From positions 1 to 19,096 of the forward strand of contig JAXHTH010000366.1 of the NCBI GenBank assembly GCA_034211115.1: a DNA stretch of 19,096 bases, written 5' to 3'. This document shows, piece after piece, positions 7,687-14,811 of the stretch (positions are counted from its first letter, which is position 1; every line of letters begins with the position of its first letter). Origin of the DNA: JAXHTH01 sp034211115 (lineage in GTDB: Bacteria; Planctomycetota; Phycisphaerae; Phycisphaerales; SM1A02). Under the pieces are notes generated by a model. It did no database searches, was not told the origin of the DNA, and worked only from the letters and a program-made list of their open reading frames with translations. A program made the translations under genes and the position numbers.

Positions 7687-8820
7687 TCATCCCGGGCGCG
7701 GCGTGCGGCGGGAATCGCCGCGTTCCTCTTCAAGCAGGAGATCGGCGATGGTGGCGGCCGCGTCCGGCGGTCGGCGCTCCAGCAGCCTCGCCCGCATTGT
7801 GGATCGGCTCGTCTCGTCGGCCAGCAGCGCCGTCAGTGCCCGGCCGGCGTCGGCGATGTTCGCCCGGGCCTCGATTCGGTCTTCGACGATCATCGCCCCG
7901 CCCGTCTCCGCGAGGGGGCGGGCGTTGTGCACCTGGTGCATGTCCCGGTGATAGGGGTACGGAAGAAAGAGGGTGGGGACGGCATTGGCGGCGACCTCCG
8001 CCACCGAGCTCGCCCCCGCCCGGCTGACGGCGAGGTCCGCCGACCCCCAGGCCAGACCCATCTCGTCCAGAAAGGGCTCGACACGCCCCGGGATGCCGCG
8101 TTGTTCGTACTCCCGCCGGATCGACTCGACATCGGCGTCGCCGGCGAGGTGAAGCACCTGCCAGCCGGCGAACACGTCCGCCCGCGATTCCGCCATCGCC
8201 CGCATGAACCGGTTGATGCTCGCCGCACCCTGCGAGGCGCCGGTGACGAGCAGCACGGGACGATCGGGATCGAGGGAGAGCCGCGCCCGGCACGCCCGGC
8301 GATCGCCCGGGGCCAGTGCCCGGCGGCGGATCGGCATGCCCACCACGCGCCGTGCGAAGCGGGGCAGCGTCGGCAGCTCGATCGCCGTCCAGATCCGATC
8401 GCATCGCCTCGCCAGCCAGCGATTGGCCTTGCCCGGCGGACGATCGAGATTGAGCAGGGTCGCGCTGACGCCCTGCGAACGGGCGGCGAGAACCGCCGGC
8501 GCCGAGACGAACCCGCCCAGGGCGATCACGTGATCGACGTGATGCCGAGCCAGCGCTTCGCGGCACATCACACGGCTGCGACGCAGCGATCGCAGGAACC
8601 GAGCCAGGCCCGCCGGGCGCAGCGACAGCGGCATGGCGGGAAGCGCAACGTGCTCAACGCCCGCCTCCGCGAGCATGCGGGCATCGATCGGACGCGTCGA
8701 ACAGGCGAACAGGACGCGGCTGCCCGGCTCGCGGTCGATCAACCGTTCGGCGATGGCAAGGCCGGGACTGATGTGCCCGCCGGACCCGCCGCCGGCGAAG
8801 AGGAACGTGCGACTCGTCAT
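7687..8820 (-). CDS. murG: MurG: lipid II-forming UDP-GlcNAc transferase
   Basis: A 377-residue GT-B glycosyltransferase. It transfers GlcNAc from UDP-GlcNAc onto lipid I at the inner face of the cytoplasmic membrane to make lipid II. The N-terminal glycine loop GGGSGGHISPG (10-20), the second loop GASQGA (194-199), and the C-terminal donor-site stretch SRAGASSVAEVAA with LPYPYHRDMHQVHNA are all present. The usual HEQN motif is replaced: residues 121-132 read TLLNLDRPPGKA where most MurG have LHEQNAVPGxx. The start at 8820 puts the first glycine loop at residue 10, as usual. An upstream ATG at 8850, with TATCGT seven bases before it, would add ten residues and is a real alternative. ftsW lies 93 bases upstream on the same strand. 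Confidence 0.93.
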   Translation of the reverse strand: MTSRTFLFAGGGSGGHISPGLAIAERLIDREPGSRVLFACSTRPIDARMLAEAGVEHVALPAMPLSLRPAGLARFLRSLRRSRVMCREALARHHVDHVIALGGFVSAPAVLAARSQGVSATLLNLDRPPGKANRWLARRCDRIWTAIELPTLPRFARRVVGMPIRRRALAPGDRRACRARLSLDPDRPVLLVTGASQGAASINRFMRAMAESRADVFAGWQVLHLAGDADVESIRREYEQRGIPGRVEPFLDEMGLAWGSADLAVSRAGASSVAEVAANAVPTLFLPYPYHRDMHQVHNARPLAETGGAMIVEDRIEARANIADAGRALTALLADETSRSTMRARLLERRPPDAAATIADLLLEEERGDSRRTPRPG

Positions 8821-8857
8821 CGCCGGGTTTTCCGTCCCGCTCGCATCCATGCGGCAC

Positions 8858-8863
8858 ACGATA
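8858..8863 (-). promoter_or_regulatory. -10-like TATCGT before the alternative murG start
   Basis: Minus-strand TATCGT is followed by GTGCCGC and the ATG at 8850. The arrangement matches the two other TANNNT-N6-ATG sites on this strand. There is no -35 at proper spacing. If used, murG would be transcribed independently of ftsW and would start at 8850. Confidence 0.22.
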
Positions 8864-8913
8864 CCCCGGTCCGTGTCAGCCGGCGGCCGGCCGGCGCGGA
8901 CGCCGCGCCGGAA

Positions 8914-10125
8914 TCAGCCGAACTCACCGATCAGATGGATGTGCGGCTCCTCCGCACTGTGGTCGGGCGAGAGAGACTCTCCGGCAGGCGCGCCGGAGTC
9001 GCCCCATGCCGCCTTCTCCCGCGCGTGCTCGCGATCCATCGAGACCAGCAGGCCGACGCAGAAGGCAGTCAGGCACCAGCCGGTCCCGCCGGAGGACAGC
9101 AGGGGCAGGGCGATCCCCTTCGTCGGGGCCAGACCGGTCACCACCATCAGGTTCATCAGCGCCTGCAGGCCGATCGTGAGCAGGATGCCCAGCCCCAGCA
9201 GGCGCGGGAACGGGTGCATCGCGCGGCGGATGATCGAGAGCCCGCAGAGCAGGAGCGTCGCGTACAGCCCGATGACCACGGCAGCGCCGACGATGCCGAG
9301 CTCTTCGCAGATGATGGCGAAGATGAAGTCGGTCGTGTCCTCCGGCAGGTAGCCGAACTTCTGCAGGCCGTTGCCGAGCCCGCGTCCGGGCAGGCCGCCG
9401 CCGGAAACGGCGGCCATCGACTGGAGGACGTGATAGCCGATCCCCTGCGGATCCTGGTAGGGATCGAGAAACGCGCGAAGGCGATCGATGCGGTAGGGAC
9501 TGCTGAGGATGGCGGCGGCGAAGCCGGCCGCGGCGAAGGGCACGAGCAGGGCGACGTGCCGCAGCCGCGCTCCGCCGGCGAGGATCATGAGCGTGCCCAC
9601 CATTCCGATCAGAACGGCCGTCCCGAGATCCTCGGTGACGATGAGGGCGCAGATCACGGCAATGAGGGCCATGGGGGCGAGGAACCCGCTGCGGAAATCG
9701 CCCATCGAACCCACCCGGCGGGCGGCGTGCCAGGCAAGGACGATCAGCAGCCCCCACTTGGCCACCTCGCTGGGCTGGAAGCCGAGCGGCCCCAGGCGAA
9801 TCCAGCGCCGCGCCCCGTTCACCTCCAGCCCGATCCCGGGCACGTGGACCAGGATCAGCAGGACGATGGACCCGATGACGATCCAGGGGATGGGCGAGGC
9901 GAGCCCGCGGGCCGAGTAGACGCGGCCGATCGGGATCCGGCAGCCCAGCAGGAGCAGCGCCACGGCGAGGGCGGCGAAGAGCGCCGACCGGCCCAGAAGC
10001 AGGTCGTGGAGCGTCATCGTCCCACCCGAGTCATCGCCCACGGTCAGCCCGGCGGAGGTCACCATCACCACCCCGATGAGCAGGAGGCTGATGACGACGA
10101 GGATCAGTCCGTGGCCGGCGCGCAT
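8914..10125 (-). CDS. ftsW: FtsW: SEDS peptidoglycan polymerase of the divisome
   Basis: A 403-residue polytopic membrane protein of the SEDS family. It polymerises lipid II at the septum together with a class B PBP. About ten hydrophobic segments are visible. Diagnostic stretches are NGARRWIRLG then QPSEVAKW, TEDLGTAVLI (position of the PDLGT motif), GGGLPGRGLGNGLQKFGYLP then TTDFIFAIICEELG, and LAPTKGIALPLLSSGGTG near the C-terminus. The C-terminal tail (about 40 residues) is polar and cytoplasmic. The start at 10125 (MRAGHGLILVV) leads directly into the first membrane helix. The frame is open up to 10254, but that extension would run through the terminator hairpin at 10210-10237 and is polar, so I reject it. 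No Shine-Dalgarno is obvious. With murG next, it is a remnant of the dcw cluster. RodA is the closest alternative; the murG context favours FtsW. Confidence 0.92.
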   Translation of the reverse strand: MRAGHGLILVVISLLLIGVVMVTSAGLTVGDDSGGTMTLHDLLLGRSALFAALAVALLLLGCRIPIGRVYSARGLASPIPWIVIGSIVLLILVHVPGIGLEVNGARRWIRLGPLGFQPSEVAKWGLLIVLAWHAARRVGSMGDFRSGFLAPMALIAVICALIVTEDLGTAVLIGMVGTLMILAGGARLRHVALLVPFAAAGFAAAILSSPYRIDRLRAFLDPYQDPQGIGYHVLQSMAAVSGGGLPGRGLGNGLQKFGYLPEDTTDFIFAIICEELGIVGAAVVIGLYATLLLCGLSIIRRAMHPFPRLLGLGILLTIGLQALMNLMVVTGLAPTKGIALPLLSSGGTGWCLTAFCVGLLVSMDREHAREKAAWGDSGAPAGESLSPDHSAEEPHIHLIGEFG

Positions 10126-10209
10126 CACGCAGGGGAGATCGGCCGGGCACGCGGCGGGGGGTGAGTTTTCCGCGCGGCCGCGTCGGTCGGGAATGCCGGG
10201 CGCGGAAAC

Positions 10210-10237
10210 GAAAAAGGGCCGATCCCGGGATCGACCC
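10210..10237 (-). terminator. Intrinsic terminator after the minus-strand PEP-CTERM-like gene
   Basis: On the minus strand, GGGTCGATCCC pairs with GGGATCGGCCC (one G-T pair) at 10216-10237 and is followed by TTTTT (10211-10215). It lies 57 bases past the stop of the gene ending at 10295. It insulates ftsW from that gene and supports the downstream ftsW start. Confidence 0.85.
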
Positions 10238-10294
10238 TGTGCACTCTGCTTCATCTCGACGCCGGCGCAGCGCGCGGGCGTGAATCTGCGGCGA

Positions 10295-10891
10295 CTACCG
10301 CCGGCGGCGCCTCGAGATCAGGCCGGCGCAGCCGAGGAGCGCCAGACCCGCCGGGGCGGGAACCTCGTAGCCGGTGAGCTGGAACATCTGGTCGCCCACG
10401 CTGGCGTGGAAGTTGAATGTCCCGCCGTTGAACTGGGCCATCGTCCCGTCGCCGGGTGTGAGCACAGAAGCCTGGCCGTGCTCCCACCCGTTGCCGGAGA
10501 CTCCGATCCAGTAGATGGTGTTGGCCTCGAGGACGATCTCATCGAACTCGTAGATCGCCTCGTAGAGGTCGTTGCCGACGTCGTTCCAGGCGTCCGCCTG
10601 CTGGTTCCAGTCGTAGAGCCAGTTCCCGGGGTTGCCGGCGCCGTCATCGTCGAGGATCTTGATGCGCGAGTCACCACCGGGGCTCGAGATGCAGGTGAAG
10701 ATGTGAATGTCCGTCAGGTACATATCCACATCGAAGATCACCTGCTCGGCGAATTCCTGGCCGTTGGTGCTGTTGGCCCAGCAGCCGCCGTAGGAGCCGG
10801 TGTCCGGCCCATAGTCCCAGATGATCTCCGCCGTCGCGCTGCCTGTGCACACGAGCAGGGCGACCGCGGCGACCTTTTTGAAGTCCGTCAT
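10295..10891 (-). CDS. Secreted protein with PEP-CTERM-like sorting tail
   Basis: A 198-residue exported protein of unknown function. A signal peptide (MTDFKKVAAVALLVCTGSATA, cut near residue 21) is followed by a beta-rich, Asp/Gly/Trp-rich domain. It contains IFDVDMYLTDIHIFTC and the segments RIKILDDDGAGNPGNWLYDW and NTIYWIGVSGNG, which is typical of jelly-roll lectin-like PEP-CTERM proteins. The tail VPAPAGLALLGCAGL plus a run of five Arg is the sorting signal: motif, short hydrophobic helix, basic end. Such tails are recognised by exosortases at the membrane. The start is fixed by GGAGG ten bases before the ATG (GGAGGAAACGCACATG). A reading from 11122 is possible but adds a polar stretch before the signal peptide. 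It is not homologous in its main domain to the five-gene array to the right. Confidence 0.82.
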   Translation of the reverse strand: MTDFKKVAAVALLVCTGSATAEIIWDYGPDTGSYGGCWANSTNGQEFAEQVIFDVDMYLTDIHIFTCISSPGGDSRIKILDDDGAGNPGNWLYDWNQQADAWNDVGNDLYEAIYEFDEIVLEANTIYWIGVSGNGWEHGQASVLTPGDGTMAQFNGGTFNFHASVGDQMFQLTGYEVPAPAGLALLGCAGLISRRRRR

Positions 10892-11284
10892 GTGCGTTTC
10901 CTCCATCTTCGATGCACCTTCGAGTTTCCTGCGACGAGCGTCCGCGCCGGACGGGCCGCGACGAACGCATCGGCGCGTTACCGAGCAACACCTTGCTTCA
11001 TCCGTTGGGGGGAGAAGCTCCTCTCGCCGCCGATCGCCGGCGACGGGCGCTCTCTCTCTGCAGCGTCGCCCATCAAGGGACGCCGATGAGTGCAGTGTCC
11101 CCGCGCGCGGCCCCACCGTCAAGGGACAGATTCATGTTCTTTATGTTTTTAGATAGCAACACCCTCGGATTCATCCGGGGGCGGCCGGACCGTCAGCCGC
11201 CGCACGGGCAGGCCTCGCGGCCTTCCGGGGAGGCTTGCGTGGATCGACTTCCGTAGATGTTGGCGGGCCGGGACGTGATCGGCC
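10892..11284. other. Gene-free stretch with an AT-rich patch
   Basis: I find no supportable gene in these 393 bases. Bases 11130-11160 are AT-rich (for example TTCTTTATGTTTTTAG) in an otherwise GC-rich sequence. Small imperfect stems occur at 11163-11180 and 11208-11238. The patch could be an UP element for the minus-strand gene or the remnant of a palindromic repeat. Confidence 0.4.
11094..11122 (-). promoter_or_regulatory. Possible promoter for the minus-strand PEP-CTERM-like gene
   Basis: Minus-strand TTGACG (11122-11117), a 17-base spacer, then GACACT (11099-11094). The -35 is good (five of six) and the -10 is weak (three of six). The AT-rich patch at 11123-11160 lies where an UP element would be. 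It implies a leader of about 200 bases. Confidence 0.25.
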
Positions 11285-11518
11285 TCAGTTCCGCACGGGC
11301 TCGTCGGCGGGATCTTCCATGGCCACCGGCTCGGCCAGAGCCCCGAGCCGGGTGACCTCCGCGCCCGGCTCGACGGGCGAGATCACCGGGGCCGTCTGAG
11401 CCCACCCCCCGTCCGTGCGGGCGGCACATCCGCCGCTCCACACCGCCGGGAGCAGCAGGAACATCGTGACGAGAGCAGCGGCCGGTCGTCGGGTCCGAGA
11501 AAAGGGAGCGGCAGGCAT
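11285..11518 (-). CDS. Small exported or lipoprotein-like hypothetical protein
   Basis: A 77-residue frame with a basic N-terminus (MPAAPFSRTRRPAAALV), a hydrophobic core (TMFLLLPAVW) and SGGC at residues 28-31, which could be a weak lipobox although the -3 position is Ser rather than Leu. The remainder is Pro/Glu/Ala-rich without recognisable domains. GGAG lies six bases before the ATG (GGAGACACGCATG). The frame stays open to 11701, but only the 11518 start has a ribosome binding site and a signal-like N-terminus. It is divergent from miaB. It could be a chance frame in GC-rich DNA; conservation would decide. Confidence 0.45.
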   Translation of the reverse strand: MPAAPFSRTRRPAAALVTMFLLLPAVWSGGCAARTDGGWAQTAPVISPVEPGAEVTRLGALAEPVAMEDPADEPVRN

Positions 11519-11804
11519 GCGTGTCTCCGGGGCCCGTGTCGGGCGGGACGTCGATGGTAGCCAGTCCGAGGTGAGCGGTCTCTCCTCGATGCCCCTTTTC
11601 GGACACATTCCAGGCCCGCCTTGATCCGGCGTTTCCGTTGATTCCCGTGGCGCGGCGGGGGCATTCTCGGACCTGCCGCGAGAGGCGCGGCCGATCCGCA
11701 ATGACGCCCGGGCTGCGCTCTCGAGAGCCGCCGAGGAGGCGTTGGCGGCCTCGAGAGACGCGGCGCGTCCCGGTCGAGGCCATCGGCCCGTCGTTTTGCC
11801 GTGC

Positions 11805-11810
11805 TACGAT
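11805..11810 (+). promoter_or_regulatory. -10-like TACGAT nine bases before the miaB ATG
   Basis: TACGAT is followed by GCCTCTCGG and the ATG at 11820. There is no Shine-Dalgarno in front of the ATG, so a leader of only a few bases, or none, is plausible. No -35 at normal spacing was found. Otherwise nothing is seen in 11519-11819. Confidence 0.25.
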
Positions 11811-11819
11811 GCCTCTCGG

Positions 11820-13499
11820 ATGTCTGCTGCGAACAGCGCCAGCACGCCGCCCGGACGACGGGTGTACCTGGAGACCTTCGGCTGCCAGATGAACGAGCTG
11901 GACAGCGAGCTGGTCGGCGATCATCTTCGCGCGCTTGGATACGTCTTCGTCGATGATCTCGAGGCCGCCCGAATCATTCTCTATAACACCTGCTCGGTGC
12001 GGGAGCATGCCGAGAACAAGGTGCTCAGCCGGGTGGGGGAGGTCGGGGTGCGCAAGGAACGGGGCGCGCCGCTCATCCTGGGCGTGATCGGCTGCATGGC
12101 CGAGCGGTTCGGGGCCGCGATGCTGCACAAGTACCCCCAGATCGATTTCATCTGCGGCCCCGGCGAGCTGGACAGGCTGCCGATCCTCCTCGAAAACGCC
12201 CTCGCGGGCAGCGCCGTGCGGCGAGCCGATCGGGCCGCCCTGCAGGGCAGCCGCACGCGGCGATCGGCGACGCTTGCGGCCGCCGCCGATGACCTGGAGC
12301 GGCTGGATTCGTCACGGTCCTTTGATCCGGACCGGTCGCGCCTGGGCGGGGGGCCGGCGACCTCCGCCTACGTCCGCATCACCCGCGGCTGCAACAAGTT
12401 CTGCGCGTACTGCGTCGTCCCGGCCACGCGCGGGGCGGAGACGCACCGCCCGCCCGATGCGATCGTCGAGGAGTGCCGCCGCCTGGCCGAGGCGAGGGTG
12501 ATCGAAATCACCCTCCTGGGGCAGACCGTCAACCATTATCGATACGTGCATGGAGCCTCGATCAGCGTCGATGGCCGGGAGGCGCCTCAGATCGGGCCCG
12601 GCGCCTCGGCGTTCAGAGACCCGGCCCGGCGGGCGGGAGCGGGGCGACACACGACCACATTCGCCGACCTGCTCGCGCGGATTCACGATGAGATTCCGGC
12701 CGTGCAGCGACTGCGGTTCGTGACCAGCTATCCGCGAGACTTCGGCGACGACATTCTGCAGGTGATGGCCGAATCCCCCCGAATCTGCCGGTATCTGCAT
12801 CTTCCCGCCCAGTCGGGGTCCAATCGGATCCTGAAGCTGATGAACCGCGGCTACACGCGGGAGGAATACCTGGATCTGATCGATCGGGCGCGGGCGATCG
12901 TCCCGGGCGTGTGCATCGCCGGTGATTTCATCGTGGGTTTCTGCTCGGAGACGGAAGAGGATTTCGAGGCGAGCCGGGATCTGATGCGGCGGGCCCGCTA
13001 CAAGAACAGCTTCGTGTTCAAGTACTCCCCGCGGCCGGGGACGCGGGCCTTCGATCGCCTGGCCGATGATGTTCCCGAATCAGTCAAGCGGCGGCGCAAC
13101 AACGAGTTACTGGCCCTCCAGAGCGGAATCTCGGCCGAGGTGCACCGGGCGTTTATCGGTCGCACGATCCCGATTCTCGTCGAGCGGGTGAGCGTGAAGT
13201 CGCCCCGACGCGGCGGCAGCGTCGAGCTGCGGTGGGAGCAGCGAGCGGCCGCCGGGGGTCCGGGGCGCGGTACGCCTGCCCCCCAGGCCGCGGTCCAGAT
13301 GTCCGGCCGGTCGCCCGAGGATCTGATCACCGTCTTCGATCTGCCGGAAAACGTGGCGGAAGAGGAACTTATCGGACGTATTGTCCCGGTGCGGATCACG
13401 GGGGCGCGGCCGCTTTTGCTCCGGGGGATGCTGGGTGGGGAGGGGGCGTCGGATCGGCGGAGCGGCCGCCATCGAGAAAAAGAGTTGCGGAGCCTCTAA
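11820..13499 (+). CDS. miaB: MiaB: tRNA-2-methylthio-N6-isopentenyladenosine synthase
   Basis: A 559-residue radical-SAM methylthiotransferase. It adds the 2-methylthio group to i6A37 of tRNAs reading UNN codons, using two 4Fe-4S clusters. The N-terminal UPF0004 domain supplies C22 (FGCQMNELDSE), C58 (YNTCSVREHAENK) and C92 (GCMAE) for the auxiliary cluster. The radical-SAM triad is C191, C195 and C198 in TRGCNKFCAYCVVPATRG. LPAQSGSNRILKLMNRGYT follows in the barrel, and the C-terminal part (about 445-535) is the TRAM domain. It is about 100 residues longer than typical MiaB (about 440-475). Extra material lies at about 135-178, at 243-279, and inside or after the TRAM domain (a Gly/Pro/Ala-rich stretch near 475-495). 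HGASISV at about 244-250 starts one insertion. MtaB/RimO are alternatives; NTCSVREHAENK favours MiaB. Confidence 0.93.
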   Translation: MSAANSASTPPGRRVYLETFGCQMNELDSELVGDHLRALGYVFVDDLEAARIILYNTCSVREHAENKVLSRVGEVGVRKERGAPLILGVIGCMAERFGAAMLHKYPQIDFICGPGELDRLPILLENALAGSAVRRADRAALQGSRTRRSATLAAAADDLERLDSSRSFDPDRSRLGGGPATSAYVRITRGCNKFCAYCVVPATRGAETHRPPDAIVEECRRLAEARVIEITLLGQTVNHYRYVHGASISVDGREAPQIGPGASAFRDPARRAGAGRHTTTFADLLARIHDEIPAVQRLRFVTSYPRDFGDDILQVMAESPRICRYLHLPAQSGSNRILKLMNRGYTREEYLDLIDRARAIVPGVCIAGDFIVGFCSETEEDFEASRDLMRRARYKNSFVFKYSPRPGTRAFDRLADDVPESVKRRRNNELLALQSGISAEVHRAFIGRTIPILVERVSVKSPRRGGSVELRWEQRAAAGGPGRGTPAPQAAVQMSGRSPEDLITVFDLPENVAEEELIGRIVPVRITGARPLLLRGMLGGEGASDRRSGRHREKELRSL

Positions 13500-13739
13500 T
13501 CATCTTTGATCCGGTGGTCCACACCGCGCCTTTCGGACCCCGGGCGGGTCGGCGGGCATGGGCCAGGCCCGGCCCGGGAGGGGAGGCGATGGATCGGCAT
13601 CGAGCCCCAGAACCCGTGTTCCTGAGGCCAAGAACCGCATCCGGGCGGGGCGGGCGGTGAAGCTGGTTTCGCGGGTCCGTCTGTGCGGGGGCGGCCTTTT
13701 GCCCAGCTTAAAATTCTCGTAAAGTGCCATACTTGCGTC

Positions 13740-13767
13740 TTGACTCCAATGGAGCGGCGGGTATCTT
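13740..13767 (+). promoter_or_regulatory. Promoter P1 of array gene G1
   Basis: TTGACT (13740-13745), 16-base spacer, TATCTT (13762-13767). The hexamer TATCTT ends 94 bases before the ATG at 13862, the same distance as in the next three copies. An AT-rich stretch (AGCTTAAAATTCTCGTAAAG, about 13705-13724) upstream could act as an UP element. Between the miaB stop (13499) and this site I see no other feature. Confidence 0.75.
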
Positions 13768-13861
13768 GGCGGTGGAAGTAAGTGGTGGCGACAGCGGCAC
13801 CGACTGCTGTAGCGATGGTTCTGGTTCAATCATCAGAGACTCAAGAAGAAAGGTACCTCTC
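13768..13861 (+). promoter_or_regulatory. Conserved 5' leader of G1
   Basis: This leader aligns without gaps to that of G2 (15331-15424) over its full length. The first part, around the transcription start, also matches G3: TTGGnGGTGGnAGnAAGTGG. It ends in GAAAGG (13848-13853), eight bases before the ATG. The eleven bases ATCAGAGACTC (13832-13842) recur just before G5 (18064-18074). An internal ACAGC/GCTGT stem is possible but is not supported by compensatory change in G2. Confidence 0.55.
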
Positions 13862-14551
13862 ATGAAAACGTTGATCGCCCTCGCGGGCTCCTTTGTCGTT
13901 GCAGGTTCTGCGTCTGCGGCCCTGACCGACATGTACTTCTCGGAAGTCGACAACGGCAATCCGGACTACGTGACTTACCGCGTCCTGGCCTCGTTCGACA
14001 ATACCACTGACAAGATTCAGGCCTTCGCGGGCCTGGCGGGTCAGCCCCTCTACTGGCAGACCGACGTCGCCAGCGGCATCTACAACGATGACGGCGACTT
14101 CGGCACGGGCCACATTCAGGACATCCCGTTCGGCAACGGCACGAACCTCGATATCGACACCTGGATGACGCTCGGCCAGGTCGGCGGCTTCGACTTCTCC
14201 GGCGTCGCCTTCAGCCCGGACTTCCTGGGCATCCCCGGCGGCGAAGACCTGCAGGTGCTCACGGACGGCCTGACCTCGTTCTCCGATGAGGATTCGGCCG
14301 TGTTCATCCCCGGCGCGGCGAAGGTCGTGACCACCTGGGGTGACAACGAAGTCCCGATCGAGGTGGCGCTCGCTCAGTTCACCGTGGCCTCCAGTGCGGC
14401 CTCCCAGGTCTACATGGAGTTCGGTGCTGTCATCCAGTGGCAGGACGAGTCTGGCAACAACATCCAGGATTACTACACGGCTGTCGTCCCCGCCCCCGGC
14501 GCTCTGGCGCTTCTGGGTCTGGCGGGCCTGATCGGCCGTCGTCGTCGGTAA
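13862..14551 (+). CDS. Array protein G1: secreted PEP-CTERM-like paralog, function unknown
   Basis: A 229-residue exported protein. Residues 1-19 are a signal peptide (MKTLIALAGSFVVAGSASA). The mature domain has YRVLASFDNTTDKIQAFAG (about 43-61), SGIYNDDGDFGTGH, IPFGNG, DIDTWMTLGQVGG, AFSPDFLGIPGGE and the Asp/Ser-rich DGLTSFSDEDSAVFIPG; then WGDN and VALAQFTVAS. The tail (209-229) is VPAPGALALLGLAGL followed by IG and four Arg, a PEP-CTERM-like sorting signal with PAP in place of PEP. From memory, the pattern TYRVxAxF ... DxWxTIG occurs in uncharacterised secreted proteins of marine bacteria; I cannot assign a function. No Cys is present. G1 and G2 differ at about 28 of 229 positions (hand count, ungapped). 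GAAAGG at 13848-13853 decides the start. It has its own promoter and terminator. Confidence 0.92.
   Translation: MKTLIALAGSFVVAGSASAALTDMYFSEVDNGNPDYVTYRVLASFDNTTDKIQAFAGLAGQPLYWQTDVASGIYNDDGDFGTGHIQDIPFGNGTNLDIDTWMTLGQVGGFDFSGVAFSPDFLGIPGGEDLQVLTDGLTSFSDEDSAVFIPGAAKVVTTWGDNEVPIEVALAQFTVASSAASQVYMEFGAVIQWQDESGNNIQDYYTAVVPAPGALALLGLAGLIGRRRR
14225..14295 (+). repeat. 71-base block identical to part of G3
   Basis: This stretch inside G1 is identical base for base to 16770-16840 in G3, synonymous sites included. The homologous part of G2 differs at many sites. G5 shares much of the same block. It suggests recent gene conversion. Confidence 0.8.
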
Positions 14552-14552
14552 G
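14484..14552 (+). repeat. 69-base block identical to the 3' end of G2
   Basis: The end of G1, coding for the PAP-GALALLGLAGL tail and the stop, is identical to 16047-16115 in G2. A 30-base piece (starting with CCCGCCCCCGG) also recurs exactly at 17998-18027 in G4, but not in G3 or G5. Confidence 0.8.
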
Positions 14553-14598
14553 CGATTCTTCCCGACCGGGAAGTCTCGAGACCAAACTTGAAATCCAC

Positions 14599-14633
14599 GC
14601 CGCTGCCGGCCTTCCGGCAGCGGCTTTGCTTTT
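14599..14633 (+). terminator. Intrinsic terminator of G1
   Basis: GCCGCTGCCGG (14599-14609), loop CCTT, CCGGCAGCGGC (14614-14624), then TTTGCTTTT. A perfect 11-base stem starts 48 bases after the stop. The same stem follows G2. Confidence 0.88.
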
Positions 14634-14811
14634 GCCTCCCCGACGCCGTTCCACCGCGCCCCGCGGGACTCCGCGGCTCCGCGACATCGATCCCGTCCTG
14701 ATTGAGGGACGGGTCTCCTCGCGATGATCCTCAGCGGTGATCCCTTCGACGCTGATCGCGGCGGCGTGCGGGTTCCGTCCGCACGATCGGCTCCGACGGA
14801 GTCTCTTCGGT

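Noticed and set aside
7648..10164. Open frame of 838 codons on the plus strand opposite murG and ftsW
   Set aside because: It is antisense to two clearly recognisable genes and its translation is Arg/Gly/Pro-rich without domains. Such frames arise from third-position GC in high-GC DNA.
10126..10254. Longer FtsW start at 10254
   Set aside because: It would translate across the terminator hairpin at 10210-10237, and the added residues are polar and unlike FtsW.
13724..13861. Start of G1 at 13724
   Set aside because: This ATG lies upstream of the P1 promoter hexamers and would bury the signal peptide. The 13862 ATG has GAAAGG at the right spacing. A leader-coding possibility is kept only as a finding.
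13772..13861. Riboswitch in the G1/G2 leader
   Set aside because: The leader is under 100 bases, and the only stem seen (ACAGC/GCTGT) is not supported by compensatory change. No known riboswitch motif was recognised.
14692..14713. CCCGTCC/GGACGGG stem after the G1 terminator
   Set aside because: A seven-base stem without T tract, already downstream of a strong terminator. No function can be assigned.
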